The notes: generated by a model from the letters alone, not told the origin. A stretch of 64,000 bases of DNA from Sphagnum compactum (GCA_965153455.1 OZ234493.1:17474213-17538212); one strand, 5' to 3'. Shown: positions 12,815 to 23,099, numbered from the stretch's first letter. Program-made: numbers and translations.

Positions 12815-13273
12815 ATGGGAGAACCCGAAGCCACCAACCTGATGGACATGCCTTCAAATGTTCGAACTAACATCCTCAAATTTTTATGGGCCGGGGAATA
12901 CGATGCATGGGAATATGAGGAGAATGGTCGCGTTTTAACCGTCGACCTGCATAACTTGCTTTCCCCTATCACTGATGAGAGGGAAAAGCAAATGACAGAC
13001 ATTCTGGCCCATGTTGAGCTCGGGGTGGTTGACCATCTCGTCATCCTGGCATACTTAGAATCCACAGAAAGAAATCGGTTAAGCAGACATTGTTACACAT
13101 TATATCACCCCCTAGAGGTAGAATGGTTCCCAGAACTTGATAATCTGGTCCGAAATCCGCCTCCGAACATGCTCGTCACTATTAAAACGCATGGTGACGA
13201 CATCCCTGTGGTGCATCCTGACGACATATATGGAACGCCTGCTGGTGACGACATTGATGACAAGAAGGAATAG
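12815..13273 (+). CDS. Hypothetical protein, last exon of an unrecognised gene
   Basis: An open frame of 153 codons follows directly on a pyrimidine-rich tract ending TTTTTTGCAG, a good 3' splice site, so it may be a terminal exon or may start at the ATG at 12815. Composition is protein-like and unlike the AT-rich flanks: MGEPEATNL, a middle with KFLWAGEYDAWEYEE and LLSPITDEREKQ, then an acidic tail with DDIDDKKE before TAG. There is no signal peptide, membrane segment or cysteine cluster. I do not recognise the family. A 5' exon was not identified; an acceptor-like site (TCTTTCGCAG) at about 12074 precedes a short frame. It could be a host gene or part of an unknown mobile element. Confidence 0.45.
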   Translation: MGEPEATNLMDMPSNVRTNILKFLWAGEYDAWEYEENGRVLTVDLHNLLSPITDEREKQMTDILAHVELGVVDHLVILAYLESTERNRLSRHCYTLYHPLEVEWFPELDNLVRNPPPNMLVTIKTHGDDIPVVHPDDIYGTPAGDDIDDKKE

Positions 13274-13445
13274 ATTTGTCATCATAATAGTAATCATTCA
13301 TTTTTGTCGGCATTACGAAAAAAAATGCTTGTGATAGTTTTAAGTGCGATGTGGATATTTGATGTAAAAGCAATGACAGCTCAAAAGATACTAATTGTTC
13401 ATTGTTGCAAGCAGCATGAAAAAAATACTTCTGATGGCTTCGAAG

Positions 13446-13665
13446 TTAATGTTTTTTTTCCCCTCCTTCATTTGACATGTGAAAGGGTTAACTTTTATAA
13501 ATTACTTCTTACTGTTTAAGGGGGCAAGGTGAGTTGTTTTACAGGTTTAGTTTGATTGTTCACGGGAAGAGGGTGCGCCTTTATTTATGTATTTTAATTT
13601 CTTTTACTGTTGAACGGGAGGGGTGCAGGTTAATGTTTTTCTTTCTCCTTCATTTGACATGTGCA
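13446..13665. repeat. Direct repeat pair around CTCCTTCATTTGACATGTG
   Basis: TTAATGTTTTT(T) followed by CTCCTTCATTTGACATGTG occurs at about 13446-13482 and again at about 13631-13665. The spacer is T-rich. The copies are near-identical and suggest a local duplication of about 185 bp; nothing coding is involved. Confidence 0.4.
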
Positions 13666-13934
13666 AGGAGGAGGGGAAGAGGGGAGGAGGTTTTTATATT
13701 TTTCAAAACTTTTTTTTCATTATTTGTCAACCTTTTTTTTTCTTAAAAAAACTTTGTTTTTCATTGTTTAACTTCTGTTTGCCAACTTGTTTTTCGTCGA
13801 CATTCTCACGTTTTTCGAATGCCATCTTGTTGATTTCATGTGTGGACTCTCTCCGTCTCACTATAAACTAAGGTCGTCGTCTTGCTGCCATCACCAGTAT
13901 GTATGATTTGTTCAATCCATATCAATTTACACCT

Positions 13935-15196
13935 TCATGGGCACCCCTCCTGAGTTGCAAAAAGCTTGAAGGCAAGGTCCTCGTGCAACCTTTTTGTTGC
14001 ACATAGCAGACAAAAGGCTGGCATCAACTCGAGCAGGCATTGAAAGATGCCATATATGACCTTCATCTTCAATTCAGTCAGTAGTTTAGGGGAAATAAAC
14101 TTGACGATGATGTAACACAATTGAAAGACAACAAACACTGAAACTTCGGTTCTGCAACACTTCTGCAAGGTCAGCAGTCGGTGTCAAGAGGGTACCATCA
14201 ATTCTGCCTGAAATTCATTAGCAACTGCCTTATAACTTCCGTAGCCTCCTCTCGAGAGGGCACCCTTCTCAGCTTTGAAAAAACCTCCCCCTTCACAATA
14301 TCTTCTAAGCAGAAGTCCTAATTCAGTTCTGGTTCTTTGAGAAAACCAACAACCCAATTCTGATTCCAAATGCATATTTTTGCATGGCTAGTAGGTTTAA
14401 ATCCTCTCAAACACTCTTCTAAAACCTGCTCTGTATGTCTGCAGACTTCTGAGCTGATGGAGGAGATTCACCATTCACATGTTTGTACTGTGAAATCTAT
14501 TGATGTGGTTTACAAGAGCAATGTCAGTTGGGGGATATGTCAACCGAACATGTTCTCAAAGACTTGTCTGTTCCTAGGGTAGCATGATAGGGCTTTTAAC
14601 TGTCTTGTCTTACGTGAGGGACAAGAGCTTGATCTAGACAAACCTTTAATTAGTGGAGGTAGGCCTGAGGGCTCAAAACGCAATCTGAGATTTCAGAACG
14701 CCACGTGGGATAATTCGAGTATGTGATGAGCAAGTATGTTGCTCAGAGAAGAGCACACTGTCAAAACAGAAAAAAGGCACAAATAGAGACTTTAGCAATG
14801 TCCTGATCTGAGACCCATGAATTTGTCTTTCTACCTGCAATTGTTGTTCTGAAGGCAAGAGCTGCAGAGATTGAGAGTACACCAATGTTCCCATTGTCCA
14901 TGCACTCTCATTTGATCCTCAGGTAGCTAACAGCTTTGCCAATGCCGCATCTGGTCCATCTTCCTCCTGCATAGCCAAGCTCCCTAGCATCAATTCCACA
15001 ATCATGAAACCACAATCCTGCTGAGCTCAAGAAGGGTATGTAAAAGAGGAGCAGTATGTACCTTGGAGGAGATTCCGGAGGAAACTGCGAGAGACCTTAA
15101 TTTGCCATAATGCTGACATGCTATCTTAAGCAAACCCCAAAGGAGCCGCATTGAGTCTTGTGGTGAGCATGAGGAGATGCAGTCATCAATGGCCAA
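13935..15196 (-). pseudogene. Minus-strand exon fragments of an unidentified plant-like gene
   Basis: Several minus-strand blocks read like protein and have few equals on the plus strand. Reading 5' to 3': 15196-15002 (MAIDDCISSCSPQDSMRLLW, then KIACQHYGKLRSLA); about 15000-14673 (ELMLGSLAMQEEDGPDAA, one TGA, then SAWTMGTLVYSQSLQLL and QLQVERQIHGSQIRTLLK); and 14375-13935 (a frame crossed by one TGA at about 14182 with VVFQLCYIIVKFISPKLL, MKVIYGIFQCLLELMPAF and RLHEDLAFKLF). Leucine-rich helical segments suggest a repeat-type helical protein, but I cannot name the family. Splice borders were not resolved. The stops suggest a pseudogene or captured fragments. Confidence 0.4.
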
Positions 15197-15418
15197 AAGT
15201 TAGGAAAATCAACGTAAATAATGCAAGATTTAGATTTGGTTTTCAGTTTGTAGCCAAAAGTATAGAAGGATGATTAAACATTTGTGTAAATATCTATTTT
15301 ATACCCAGATTTGGCTAAATATTCCTTAGGATGATTGCCACTTTGCCTACATCCAAAAAACAATTCCTTACAAAAACACCAAGTTATTGTTACCCAAGTT
15401 CTATTCATGCAAGATATC

Positions 15419-15814
15419 GGCCACAGTGAACCAGCAACCACCAGTGCACCATGAAGGATGAATCATGGTAAGTGGTCGAGAAACAGTTTTATGTTGGCTT
15501 GCAGTTCCCAAGCTAACCATGGTGGTTAGCTCAGTTGTTTTTTTTTTAAACCTATCTACTAACAATCCACAAGCAGGTTGTTAGTAGGTAGGTAGTAAAA
15601 GCAGCCTTGAAATATGTTAAAACCATTTACTTACCTAATAGTTACCTATTTTCCTACCTACCTACCTATGTATGAGACCTATTGCCTACAGAAAATTGGT
15701 TACTAAGGTGAAACCAAATATTTACCTGAGTTGAGGTGGATGAGGCTCATCCACAACTGAGTAAGAATGGGCATCCAGTGGATGATATATTGGTGGGTGC
15801 TGGTTCATCGTGGC
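15419..15814 (+). mobile_element. Palindromic-ended repeat F (MITE-like), left copy
   Basis: The unit opens GGCCACAGTGAACCAGCA and closes with the imperfect reverse complement TGCTGGTTCATCGTGGCC. Inside are TTAGTAGGTAGGTAG and CCTACCTACCTACC, which can also pair with each other. A second copy lies in inverted orientation at 20766-21146. No open frame of note. A target duplication was not found. It is either a foldback or MITE-type element by itself, or one terminal inverted repeat of a larger element spanning 15.42-21.15 kb. Confidence 0.55.
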
Positions 15815-16605
15815 CGTGCTTTTTGTTATGGTTTGTTGGATGATAAATATATATTGGTCTACAAGTATGAGCAACAAATTTGTGCTACAAGCCTAATGTG
15901 AGAAAGACCTAGTTTAGTGGTGGTATTGCCTTAACCAAGAGCTGACAGAGTGGTCGGTAGTGTAGGTAATGCAAAAGCTGAAAGCAAAAGATAGTTTAAG
16001 TAAAGAGCTGATGAATGCTATTCAAAATTTGCAGTTGCAACTTACTCACTGCTTTATGTCTCTGCCCCTTTTTGGGTCTTACTTTCAGACATAGAACTAA
16101 CTAGTTAGTTCAGAAAGGACTTCCAAAAATAGCCAAAAAACCATTTGGTTTGGCCTTCCGATGCTACTAGTAGTAGCCTCCATAGGGTTTGGGGTAGAAA
16201 TGCCTTACATGCTGCCACATTTGCAACATTTGTTTAGGGTTTTTGGTGAGGGGTTTTCAGGGTTTAGTTAGGGGTGTCTCTTCTGAGATTTCCCCTCATT
16301 TTCTGTGCTTTTTTTCTAGCATGGGCATGGCTTCCAAGATGGGCAACATGAAGGGGAATTTGTTTTTTAAAGTGGGTTTTGTATTTCGAACATGGAAGGC
16401 TAGAAAGAAGAAGGGCCCTGAAATTAAATGTGCAAGAGAAAAATAATGGCATTTTGGGAATATGAGCTACGTGTTTTGCAATTATCTTTGTCATGGTTGC
16501 CATTCTTTTGTCAAAAAAGTTAACCAACTATTTTCTTAAATCCTGATGAATAAATACATATCCATTTTAGAAGCTCGTACAGACCAATCGATCATGATCC
16601 GGCTC
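15815..16605. other. Non-coding stretch inside the bracketed block
   Basis: No convincing exon on either strand. The frame at 16243-16446 and its antisense partner are weak and lack supporting features. Confidence 0.4.
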
Positions 16606-16645
16606 CTACAGACCAATCGATCGGGATCGATCGATCGGTCTGTAG
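16606..16645. repeat. 40 bp near-perfect palindrome with GATC core
   Basis: CTACAGACCAATCGATC pairs with GATCGATCGGTCTGTAG around a short GGGATC centre, with one mismatch. The half-site TACAGACCAATCGATC also occurs upstream at about 16578. It could be a hairpin or a protein-binding palindrome. No gene function is implied. Confidence 0.6.
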
Positions 16646-16844
16646 TGCCATAAAGCTCAGCCCGGCCCGAGGCATCCACCAATGCTCCAAACACATAATT
16701 CATTGATATAAGTATCAACTGAGAGCGCATGACATTCCAAAATGACTGATTTGCAGAGAGAAAAAGACCCGTTGTTTTCTTTGCTTTTGTTTTGAAGCAT
16801 AAAGAGGGTAGGGTGATCTCAAGCTGCAGATAGATACCACATAC

Positions 16845-17598
16845 CTACAGTCCAATTGTACTGAGCTGAGAACTGAACTCCATTGGATGTGTTGACAGAG
16901 ACGACGAAGGAACGCTGGCCATCAAGCAGGTTCACAAGAGAATCCTCTCGGCCAGCACAATGCTCAAAATTTCTCTGATCCAACTGCAGTGTTTTGCCGC
17001 CACCCAGCTAGTGAGAGTTGTCATCAGAGAACTATAATAACAGTCTAGAACTTGACAACGGGCTTCACCAGCCTTGCAGAAGAGGACTGTCATCTGCCGT
17101 AAATTAGGTTTGTTATGTGCAGGTTGGGGACATGAACAATCCAAAGTGCTTATCAAATCTCTGCGAATGCAACAGCAGAAGGAGCAGCAGCTCCCATGGT
17201 TTACAGCTTGAGGATAGAGGAGTGCAAAAATAGGAAGCAAGTCTACTTACCTGATCTGCTGCAAGAGCATCAACAAAATGCCTGCCTACCTTGCATCGAA
17301 TTGAGCACAGAGTGGCACACGTATCAATGCTGCTGCCGCTGCCATTTGCAGCACTTGTCAAATTGGAGCGAAATGTCACACTTGTGTTGGAAGTGTATTT
17401 GGCAGGTGCTTCCATGAATGTAATTCTCCGTGTCTGGGCTTCTTGTAGTAAGTTTGGAATCACAACAACAAACAAGAGCAAGGCAAGAAACCTCCCAATG
17501 CAGACATGAAGCAGCTTACAGGAGGAGGAGGTACCCACGCATGATTCTTGGTAACCAAGCAACCACAAGAAGAAGCTAGCTCTGGCTGTGATCATCAC
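16845..17598 (-). pseudogene. Two spliced exons of a plant secreted/membrane Ig-like-fold protein (fragment)
   Basis: Exon one runs 17598-17251. Near its start it has a hydrophobic stretch (RFLALLLFVVVIPNLL) fitting a signal peptide or anchor, then MEAPAKYTSNTSVTF, N-glycosylation-type NTS/NGS sites and cysteines in CATLCSIRCK. It ends DALAADQ at a CAG|GTAAGT donor. The 267 bp intron (16984-17250) ends TGCAG, and exon two (16983-16845) continues in phase 0: FEHCAGRED, LLDGQRSFVVSVN, VQFSAQYNWTVG, ending at a GTATGT donor. This is the pattern of Ig-like beta-sandwich repeats in large plant surface proteins, recalled from family resemblance rather than searched. No following exon was found downstream to about 16.0 kb, so this is a fragment. 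Start codon choice is uncertain. Confidence 0.55.
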
Positions 17599-17659
17599 GC
17601 CTTCTAAGTGGTCAGCCTAGTCACGTCCTCCACTGCTGCTGCTGCCGCTGCCCAACATT

Positions 17660-17724
17660 CTCGTTTGCATAATGCTTCCAGCTGCTCATGATCAATCCTC
17701 TATCCTTACTCACCGCCCAGTGCG
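17660..17724. repeat. Duplicated segment G, copy 1 (pairs with 19929-19994)
   Basis: About 60 bp containing AATGCTTCCAGCTGCTCATG and CTATCCTTACTCACCGCC is repeated almost exactly at 19929-19994 in the same orientation. On the minus strand it holds a GCG|GTGAGT splice-donor-like site in both copies, suggesting that an exon/intron border of one gene was duplicated. Confidence 0.6.
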
Positions 17725-17744
17725 TAAGGATAGAGGATTGATCA
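17689..17744. repeat. Perfect 21 bp inverted repeat with 14 nt loop
   Basis: Positions 17689-17709 are the exact reverse complement of 17724-17744 (arms contain AATCCTCTATCCTTAC and GTAAGGATAGAGGATT). The 14 nt between them contain CACCGCCCAG. Only the left arm exists in the sister copy at 19.95 kb, so the right arm was added by a local inverted duplication here. Confidence 0.75.
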
Positions 17745-18077
17745 ATGCTTGCTGAGACTCTGGGATGGCTGTCCAAAGAAGCACAGACGGCACTGTTCGA
17801 TCTGAAACACAAAACCAGGAGTTTTTGACATAAGCCCAAAAGCCAAGACTTGAGAGCTGGCCGATCTCAAAATCACTGCGTGCCCACCCACAGGAGAAAT
17901 CTTCAGATTGCAAGCAACATCCTCAGATCCTCATCCCTAAACCCACATATTTGTCAAACTGAGATTCATTGAAGATGCTTATATTACGGCTGAGCAAATC
18001 CAGCGAACCTTTTTCCTTCCAGTCTCTCTCCAACCCTAAATCTCATCAGGACTACCGATTCCAGTCTAGCCGGTTCA

Positions 18078-18302
18078 AAAGGAATGCACACGCATACCAA
18101 AGTGAACAAGAACACTAGAGTTTGCAGTTCTCTAGAAGAGATTTCCTGCTGCATCAGTGCAGAATCCTCTTCTCATTGAGATTCGAACCCTGCCTGATGG
18201 AGTTTGAGTGGAAAGCCCAACTTGCAGAGAATAAACAATTCCAAGCATTATTTGCTTGTAAGTAGCAGGTATAACAGCTCCATCTCCAGAGACAAGCAGC
18301 TT
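18078..18302 (-). pseudogene. Exon fragment of the plant Ig-like-fold family (FCTDAAGN segment)
   Basis: The minus-strand frame reads LLVSGDGAVIPATY, YSLQVGLSTQTPSGRV, then RRGFCTDAAGNLF, a TAG, and RTANSSVLVHF. The run of VxGDGxVIP, a YSLxV strand and a FCTDxAGN turn followed by RTxNSS belongs, as I recall it, to the same type of plant surface protein as the exons at 16.85-17.6 kb, but to a later domain. Here it lies upstream of that earlier domain, so the two cannot belong to one collinear transcript. The TAG (18132-18134) interrupts the conserved F-x-RT stretch. The 5' border of the exon is degraded or unresolved. Confidence 0.5.
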
Positions 18303-18399
18303 CAGATGATCAAGCAACAACACCAATGTAACAAAGTAAGACCCATGGTAGTAGCAGATACCCGTCCATCCATGGACAGACTTTCTGGAACAATTACTG

Positions 18400-18907
18400 C
18401 TATACGAGCCAAACCCAAAACTCAAAAGGTTTGGGCATCTGATCTCCTTGTCCTCTACAAATGCTAGGCAAATGTGCAGGGAGAGAGTACCCGTGGCTGG
18501 GAAAAGAAGAGGCAGATCGGGACAGTGCTCCAGCCTCAGTCTGGGCAGGGGAAACCATATTTTCTGGCAAAGGTGGTGATGCTCGTTGAGTACAAGATTC
18601 AGACTCTCCCACTTTGAGTCCATTCAAACTTGATGCCATCACCTGTGAACCTCAGTGCTACAAGTTACAACCACGGGCTACCCTCTAGGGTTGAACAACA
18701 TGAAGTCTAGCAAAATGCACTTTTGAGATCGACCATAAAGGGCCGTGGAAGGAAGTATAGTGAACACATGAGAAACCTACCTCTGTAAGATAGAGCTTGT
18801 GAACATGGTAATTATCATAGTAGATTTCATCCTCAACCACCCGACTCCTTTTCCCAGTCATTGCAGAACTTGAATCTCGACCCATATTGCTGGGCAAATC
18901 TGCTCCT
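18400..18907 (-). pseudogene. Two-exon fragment of a small plant protein family (EDEIYYDNYH / MASSLNGL)
   Basis: Exon one spans 18907-18781, entered by a TTTATTGCAG acceptor and left by a GAG|GTAGGT donor. It encodes GRDSSSAMTGKRSRVVEDE, then IYYDNYHVHKLYLTE. A 138 bp intron (18643-18780) ends CACAG, and exon two begins at 18642 in matching phase 0 with VMASSLNGLKVGE, then an SP-rich stretch (ASPPLPENMVSPAQTEAGA) to a stop near 18400. The junction YLTE-VMASSLNGL is a strongly conserved block in a plant-specific protein family of unknown function, by recall. Upstream and downstream exons expected for a full gene were not found, so this is probably a captured or truncated copy. Confidence 0.55.
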
Positions 18908-19928
18908 CTGCAATAAAAATTCATAAGCCCCAAAATATCAGAAAAATAATAACCACCACCCCTGCCTTGCTGGTTCACACACCTGCCTTCTTAAGTATTG
19001 GCAGCAAAATTCTACTGCAATGTTCCAGATTCAAAATTTCAAAAAACCTTGCCATGCATCAGAATTTCACAAACGTTCAAATGCATCAGAAATTCACAAA
19101 CTTTCCAATGCTTTTCAAATGAGCTGACAGGCTGGCAATGGTTAGATAGGTCTTGAGGGATTTTGATTCCAAATGCACAAGACAAATGTGAGTTGAGGTG
19201 AGTTGTATCCTTGAGTGATTTAGATCATGAATGCTCCTAGAGCTTGCTGGGCTAACTGCAGGTCCTACATTCGAAATGCTAGGGTCTGACATTGTGATTT
19301 GCTTCACTTTGCACGGTGGAAGGTCTTGACACAAGAAACAGGTTTCTGTTCAGTGATGATATTATGGTCAAATTTTCTCAACAACAGATTGCCAGACTCT
19401 CAAGAATTACTTACCTGCTGCAACTCAGATACCAAAGGAATGTATCGGAAAAATGTGCAAGATCTACAAGCTGTTTTCATAAAGCCAGTGTTCTCTGGTC
19501 TCCGAAAGAAATGCTGCTAGGTACTAGGGAGATTGCGATATAAAAACAAGTGACCAAAAAAGGTAGTATTCTCTCTCTCTTCCCCTCCCCCGGATACCAC
19601 ATCTGTAACATCGAAAGCAAGAAGAGGCACGGGAGGAGTTGGAAGGCAAAACGTGTACATGGAACCGAGGCGAGGCTCCGAGCGACTCATCGGCATTCTT
19701 CTTAAGCGATCGGGCAGAGGGGAAAGAGACGAATCTCTCATGGCCAACAAGCTGAGAGCATCGGTCTGCCCTCGAGGTGTTCAACGTACCTCTGGACAAA
19801 GATTGAAACGCAAAACCTCACGCAACAATCGGCATCGCTGTGAGCACAGTCCGTCGTCGACGTGTGTACACTACTGCAGCGTCGTTGTCGTCACTCTTTA
19901 GCACGTCGAAAACTCGTTACTAAAACCC

Positions 19929-19994
19929 TCGTTTGCGTAATGCTTCCAGCTGCTCATGATCAATCCTCTATCCTTACTCACCGCCCCCAGTGCG
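19929..19994. repeat. Duplicated segment G, copy 2 (pairs with 17660-17724)
   Basis: Near-identical to 17660-17724 through CTATCCTTACTCACCGCC; then this copy has two extra C residues and diverges after CAGTGCG. It probably represents the original exon/intron border, because it lacks the extra inverted arm found in copy 1. Confidence 0.6.
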
Positions 19995-20377
19995 ACAGCC
20001 GATGGAATTGCAAGCCATGAAATCTAGTTTTAAGAGCTGAATCTCGATCATGTATGCTGCTGGTGCTGCCCTGGAAGAAGCCGGAGGTCCAATATTGATG
20101 AATGGTACTAGACATCATGAGTTCTTCTTCTGACAATGTCTTCTGCACAAACAACCCTAACCAGCTCCCGAGTTTCTCCATCAAGCTCCAGTCTAGTACG
20201 ATCAGGTTGTACACTTAAAACTCCCTGAGCATCTACAACTAAGTACAACATAATACTCCCGGAGATGAGAAGGCAAACCTTGAGGAAGCCCCGCAGCAGC
20301 ACACGCCATGATCATAGATCGTCCACACTCACCGATGCGATCCAAAAACCTAAAATAACACTCATTCCTGCTGCTGC

Positions 20378-20405
20378 TCTTCTCTCTCTCTCTCTCTCTC
20401 TCTCG
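20378..20405. repeat. (CT)n/(GA)n microsatellite
   Basis: An uninterrupted run of CT dinucleotides, GA on the minus strand. Such tracts are common in plant core promoters and 5' leaders, and this fits a leader position for the minus-strand exon pieces, but that is inference. Confidence 0.8.
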
Positions 20406-20517
20406 ATGATACTTACTACACAGCTTCAAAAGGGGCTGTCGAAGGCGGCACCACGGGAACCAAAACGACCGTCGTCAATCCAGTGCCATGAAGAGAGAGA
20501 GAGAGAGGGCGAGCCAC

Positions 20518-20600
20518 CGAGCGTCCGAGGCGAGCTCCCTTTGCGACCGACCGACTGAGCGTCCGAGGCGAGCTCCCTATGCGAGCGAGCGAGAGAGGGA
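20518..20600. repeat. Tandem duplication of GAGCGTCCGAGGCGAGCTCC
   Basis: GAGCGTCCGAGGCGAGCTCC followed by C(T)TATGCGA-type sequence occurs twice in tandem (about 20520 and 20558) in a GC-rich block next to further GA repeats. Frames rich in R/E across it are composition artefacts. Confidence 0.6.
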
Positions 20601-20765
20601 GGAGCGAGAAGGCGAGAAGCAAGAACGGCCATGTGCTGCCCTGCCAGTAAAACTCACACGCGTTGGTGGCAGGCAAGGCCACCCTCAGTTAAGCTAACGG
20701 ACCTACTACCATTCCAGTCCAGTTAACAATTAACTAGCTGCAAACGGAATCATGTACCTTTATGT

Positions 20766-21146
20766 CGCCACAGCGAACGAGCACCCACCAGCGCACCATC
20801 CACTGGATGCCCGTTATATACTCAGTTGCGGATGAACCTCAAACTGGGTTAACGTTTGGTTTCACCTCAGTAACCAATTGTGTAGGAAATAGCTCTCATA
20901 CATAGGTAGGTACGTAGGTAGGAAATTACTAGTTGAGTAGATGGTTTATACATGGGAAAGGGTTGTTTTTACTACCTACCTAATAACAACCTGCTTGTGG
21001 GTTGTTAGTAGGTAGGTAGAAAAAAAAGGGCAACTGAGCTAACTACCATGGTTAGCTATGGAACTGGAGCCCAACAGAAAACTGTTTCTTGAACACTTAT
21101 CATTCATCCGTCATGCTGCATTGGCAGTTGCTGGTTCACCGTGGCC
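20766..21146 (-). mobile_element. Palindromic-ended repeat F (MITE-like), right copy, inverted
   Basis: The reverse complement begins GGCCACGGTGAACCAGCA and follows the left copy (15419-15814) through ACAGTTTT(C/A)TGTTGG, GCTAACCATGGT, GTTAGCTCAGTTG, the TAGGTAGG and ACCTACC blocks, GGTTTCACC and ATCCAGTGGAT. It ends close to CTCGTTCGCTGTGGCG. Small insertions or deletions distinguish the two. Together they bracket 4.95 kb of gene fragments. Confidence 0.55.
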
Positions 21147-23099
21147 CCTTGATGTACCTTACTATCTTACTACTTACCCCCCAGCGAAAGTTACTAAACG
21201 AGGTACTAACCGAACCAGGACTCTTGACGGGTGCCGGTTAGCAGGTGATGAGCAGAGGCGGGAAACTTGCAACCCGTTAACTTCCCCCGTCCGCGGCCGC
21301 GCCCTCGCCCGTGCGGTCCATTTCTGGGCGCATTGACCGATGGACCTGCTTTGTCCGACCGGCATGGCAACAAATTTGTCCCCATTTCGGCCCACCACAC
21401 AGGAGCTGACACGTCGTTATTTGGCCTCTCGAATTAGCCATTTGTAGCTGACCTTTTTAGTTGTACGTTCAATTTTATCGCCCAATGAGAACGCGCCAAG
21501 AAGTTGTGCGCCTCCAGATCGAGGAGTCCACCGGACTGGCACCAATGAGAAGGCGGCACGTGAACAAATGGGCTTTTCTTAGGTCGTTGGGTTACTATCT
21601 CCCTTGCTGGCTGTGTGTGAAAAGGGATTCAAATAATTTCGCATTCAATTTGGGTAGGTAACTGTGCCCTGGAATGGGCACGCAATTGACTCGACGGAAA
21701 AGTGCGGGGTATCCTGGGATTTCATGGCCTAGGGGGAAAAATCATTTTTAAGGGTGAGGGCCAATCGACCTGCGCCAAATCAGCAAAAAAGACCCCCCAT
21801 TTGGCGCCATCTTAGATGGGAGGTTGCCCATTCGAAAGGTGTAAAAGGCTGAAAAATCAAAAGCCCGCGAAAAAGTAAACAAATACTTACGAGTTCGCAC
21901 ATAGGGAGCACAGAGATGATGAGGGCAAATTTTTTTGAACTGATGGACTGGGGTTAATTATGAACTGCCACTTCGGTTAGTTTTATTGGCATCACTTTTG
22001 GCCATCTCCCATTATTTGGCCCCTTTTTGACCCCATTCATGAATAAATTGCCTTTGTTACACTTGCCAGTTCTTGAGTAGTGCCGTTTTATGGTAAGTGA
22101 ATGTGAAACGTGTTAAAATTTGGCATCGAGCAACGTCTAGGGGCTTAGGGGTTGGCAATCAAGCCTTTGCTTCTCATCAAATCTGGGTAGTTCAAAACGG
22201 GCTTTTGGCCAGCTCTTTGTGAGGCCAAATTTGGCTCTTGACCAGATTTGTGACGGGAAGAACCAAATAGGTATAGGTCAATTGGAAGGGAAAATGTTCC
22301 CTCCCCCCCCCCTTCCCATGGGCCTTTGAGCTTTATGACCACTTGACCCTAAACCCTCTTTCTTTTCACTCCCATCCTCTTTTCTTGTGTTTTGTTGTCA
22401 TAAAGTTTGGTGGGTTTACATCATTCGTCTATGGACATGGGGAAACCCATCCTATCACCTTTGCTGGACGTGTTCATGTTAGGAGTTCCCTCTTTAATGG
22501 TGATTGTCAATTGAGTTTGCGTCTAATGAATGATACGTTGTCAACGTCAGTAGTGAGAGAGAGATATTTAGATGGATGAATAATTTTAAGGTAAGCTTTC
22601 ATTTATGTGATACTTTTAAGGTAGGTTTTAATACACATGGACCTCCAACATTTATTCTACATGCAAAAGGATATGCTTTGCATTTCAGGTCATGCTAGCA
22701 AAATATTCAGGAATTCATTGAATTTGCTCTTGATTTTAAGGACCATTTTTTGGTAGTAGGTCTTCACTGATATGTAAGTTGTTTCTACCAGGGAAATTTG
22801 CAAAAACTCGGAATATAAATATATATTTGAAATGAATTAAAACTGCCCCCTTTTGTGGAAGAGCCCGACGCTCCTTTATGAAGCTCCCCCGAAGGAGCCG
22901 TCGAGGAGGCTCGCGCCACCCAAACCAAAACCGAAGCCCAACGAAACGTTGGAATTTTCCCTGAAGTCATCCCATCTTTGGGCCTTTGTTCACCCCCCCC
23001 CCCCCCCCATCCTCTCTTCGAGGGAGGTCGTAAAGAAAGGAGATTTGATTAAATCTGTGTATGAAATGCTAAAACCCAGCATTTAATGCACAAGGTTCG
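21147..23099. other. Intergenic stretch, no supported gene
   Basis: Moderate GC near 21.2-21.4 kb (GCGGCCGCG) falls to AT-rich DNA later, with C-homopolymers near 22305 and 22995. No exon with a protein-like reading on either strand was found. Confidence 0.4.

Larger units (their letters stand above)
19929..20425 (-). pseudogene. Minus-strand exon-like pieces near a GA-rich leader
   Basis: On the minus strand there is a TGTGTA|GTAAGT donor (about 20415), then a GA-repeat followed by GCAGCAGCAG and a short frame MSVILGFWIAS ending at a TCG|GTGAGT donor (about 20332). A stretch with a signal-peptide-like run (GFLKVCLLISGSIMLYLVV, then VLSVQPDRTRLELDGETREL) follows, and then a piece ending IQLLKLDFMACNSIGCRTGG at a GCG|GTGAGT donor (about 19983). 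That last donor region is the duplicated segment shared with 17.66-17.72 kb. The pieces do not join into one frame as they stand. I cannot name the source genes. Confidence 0.35.
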
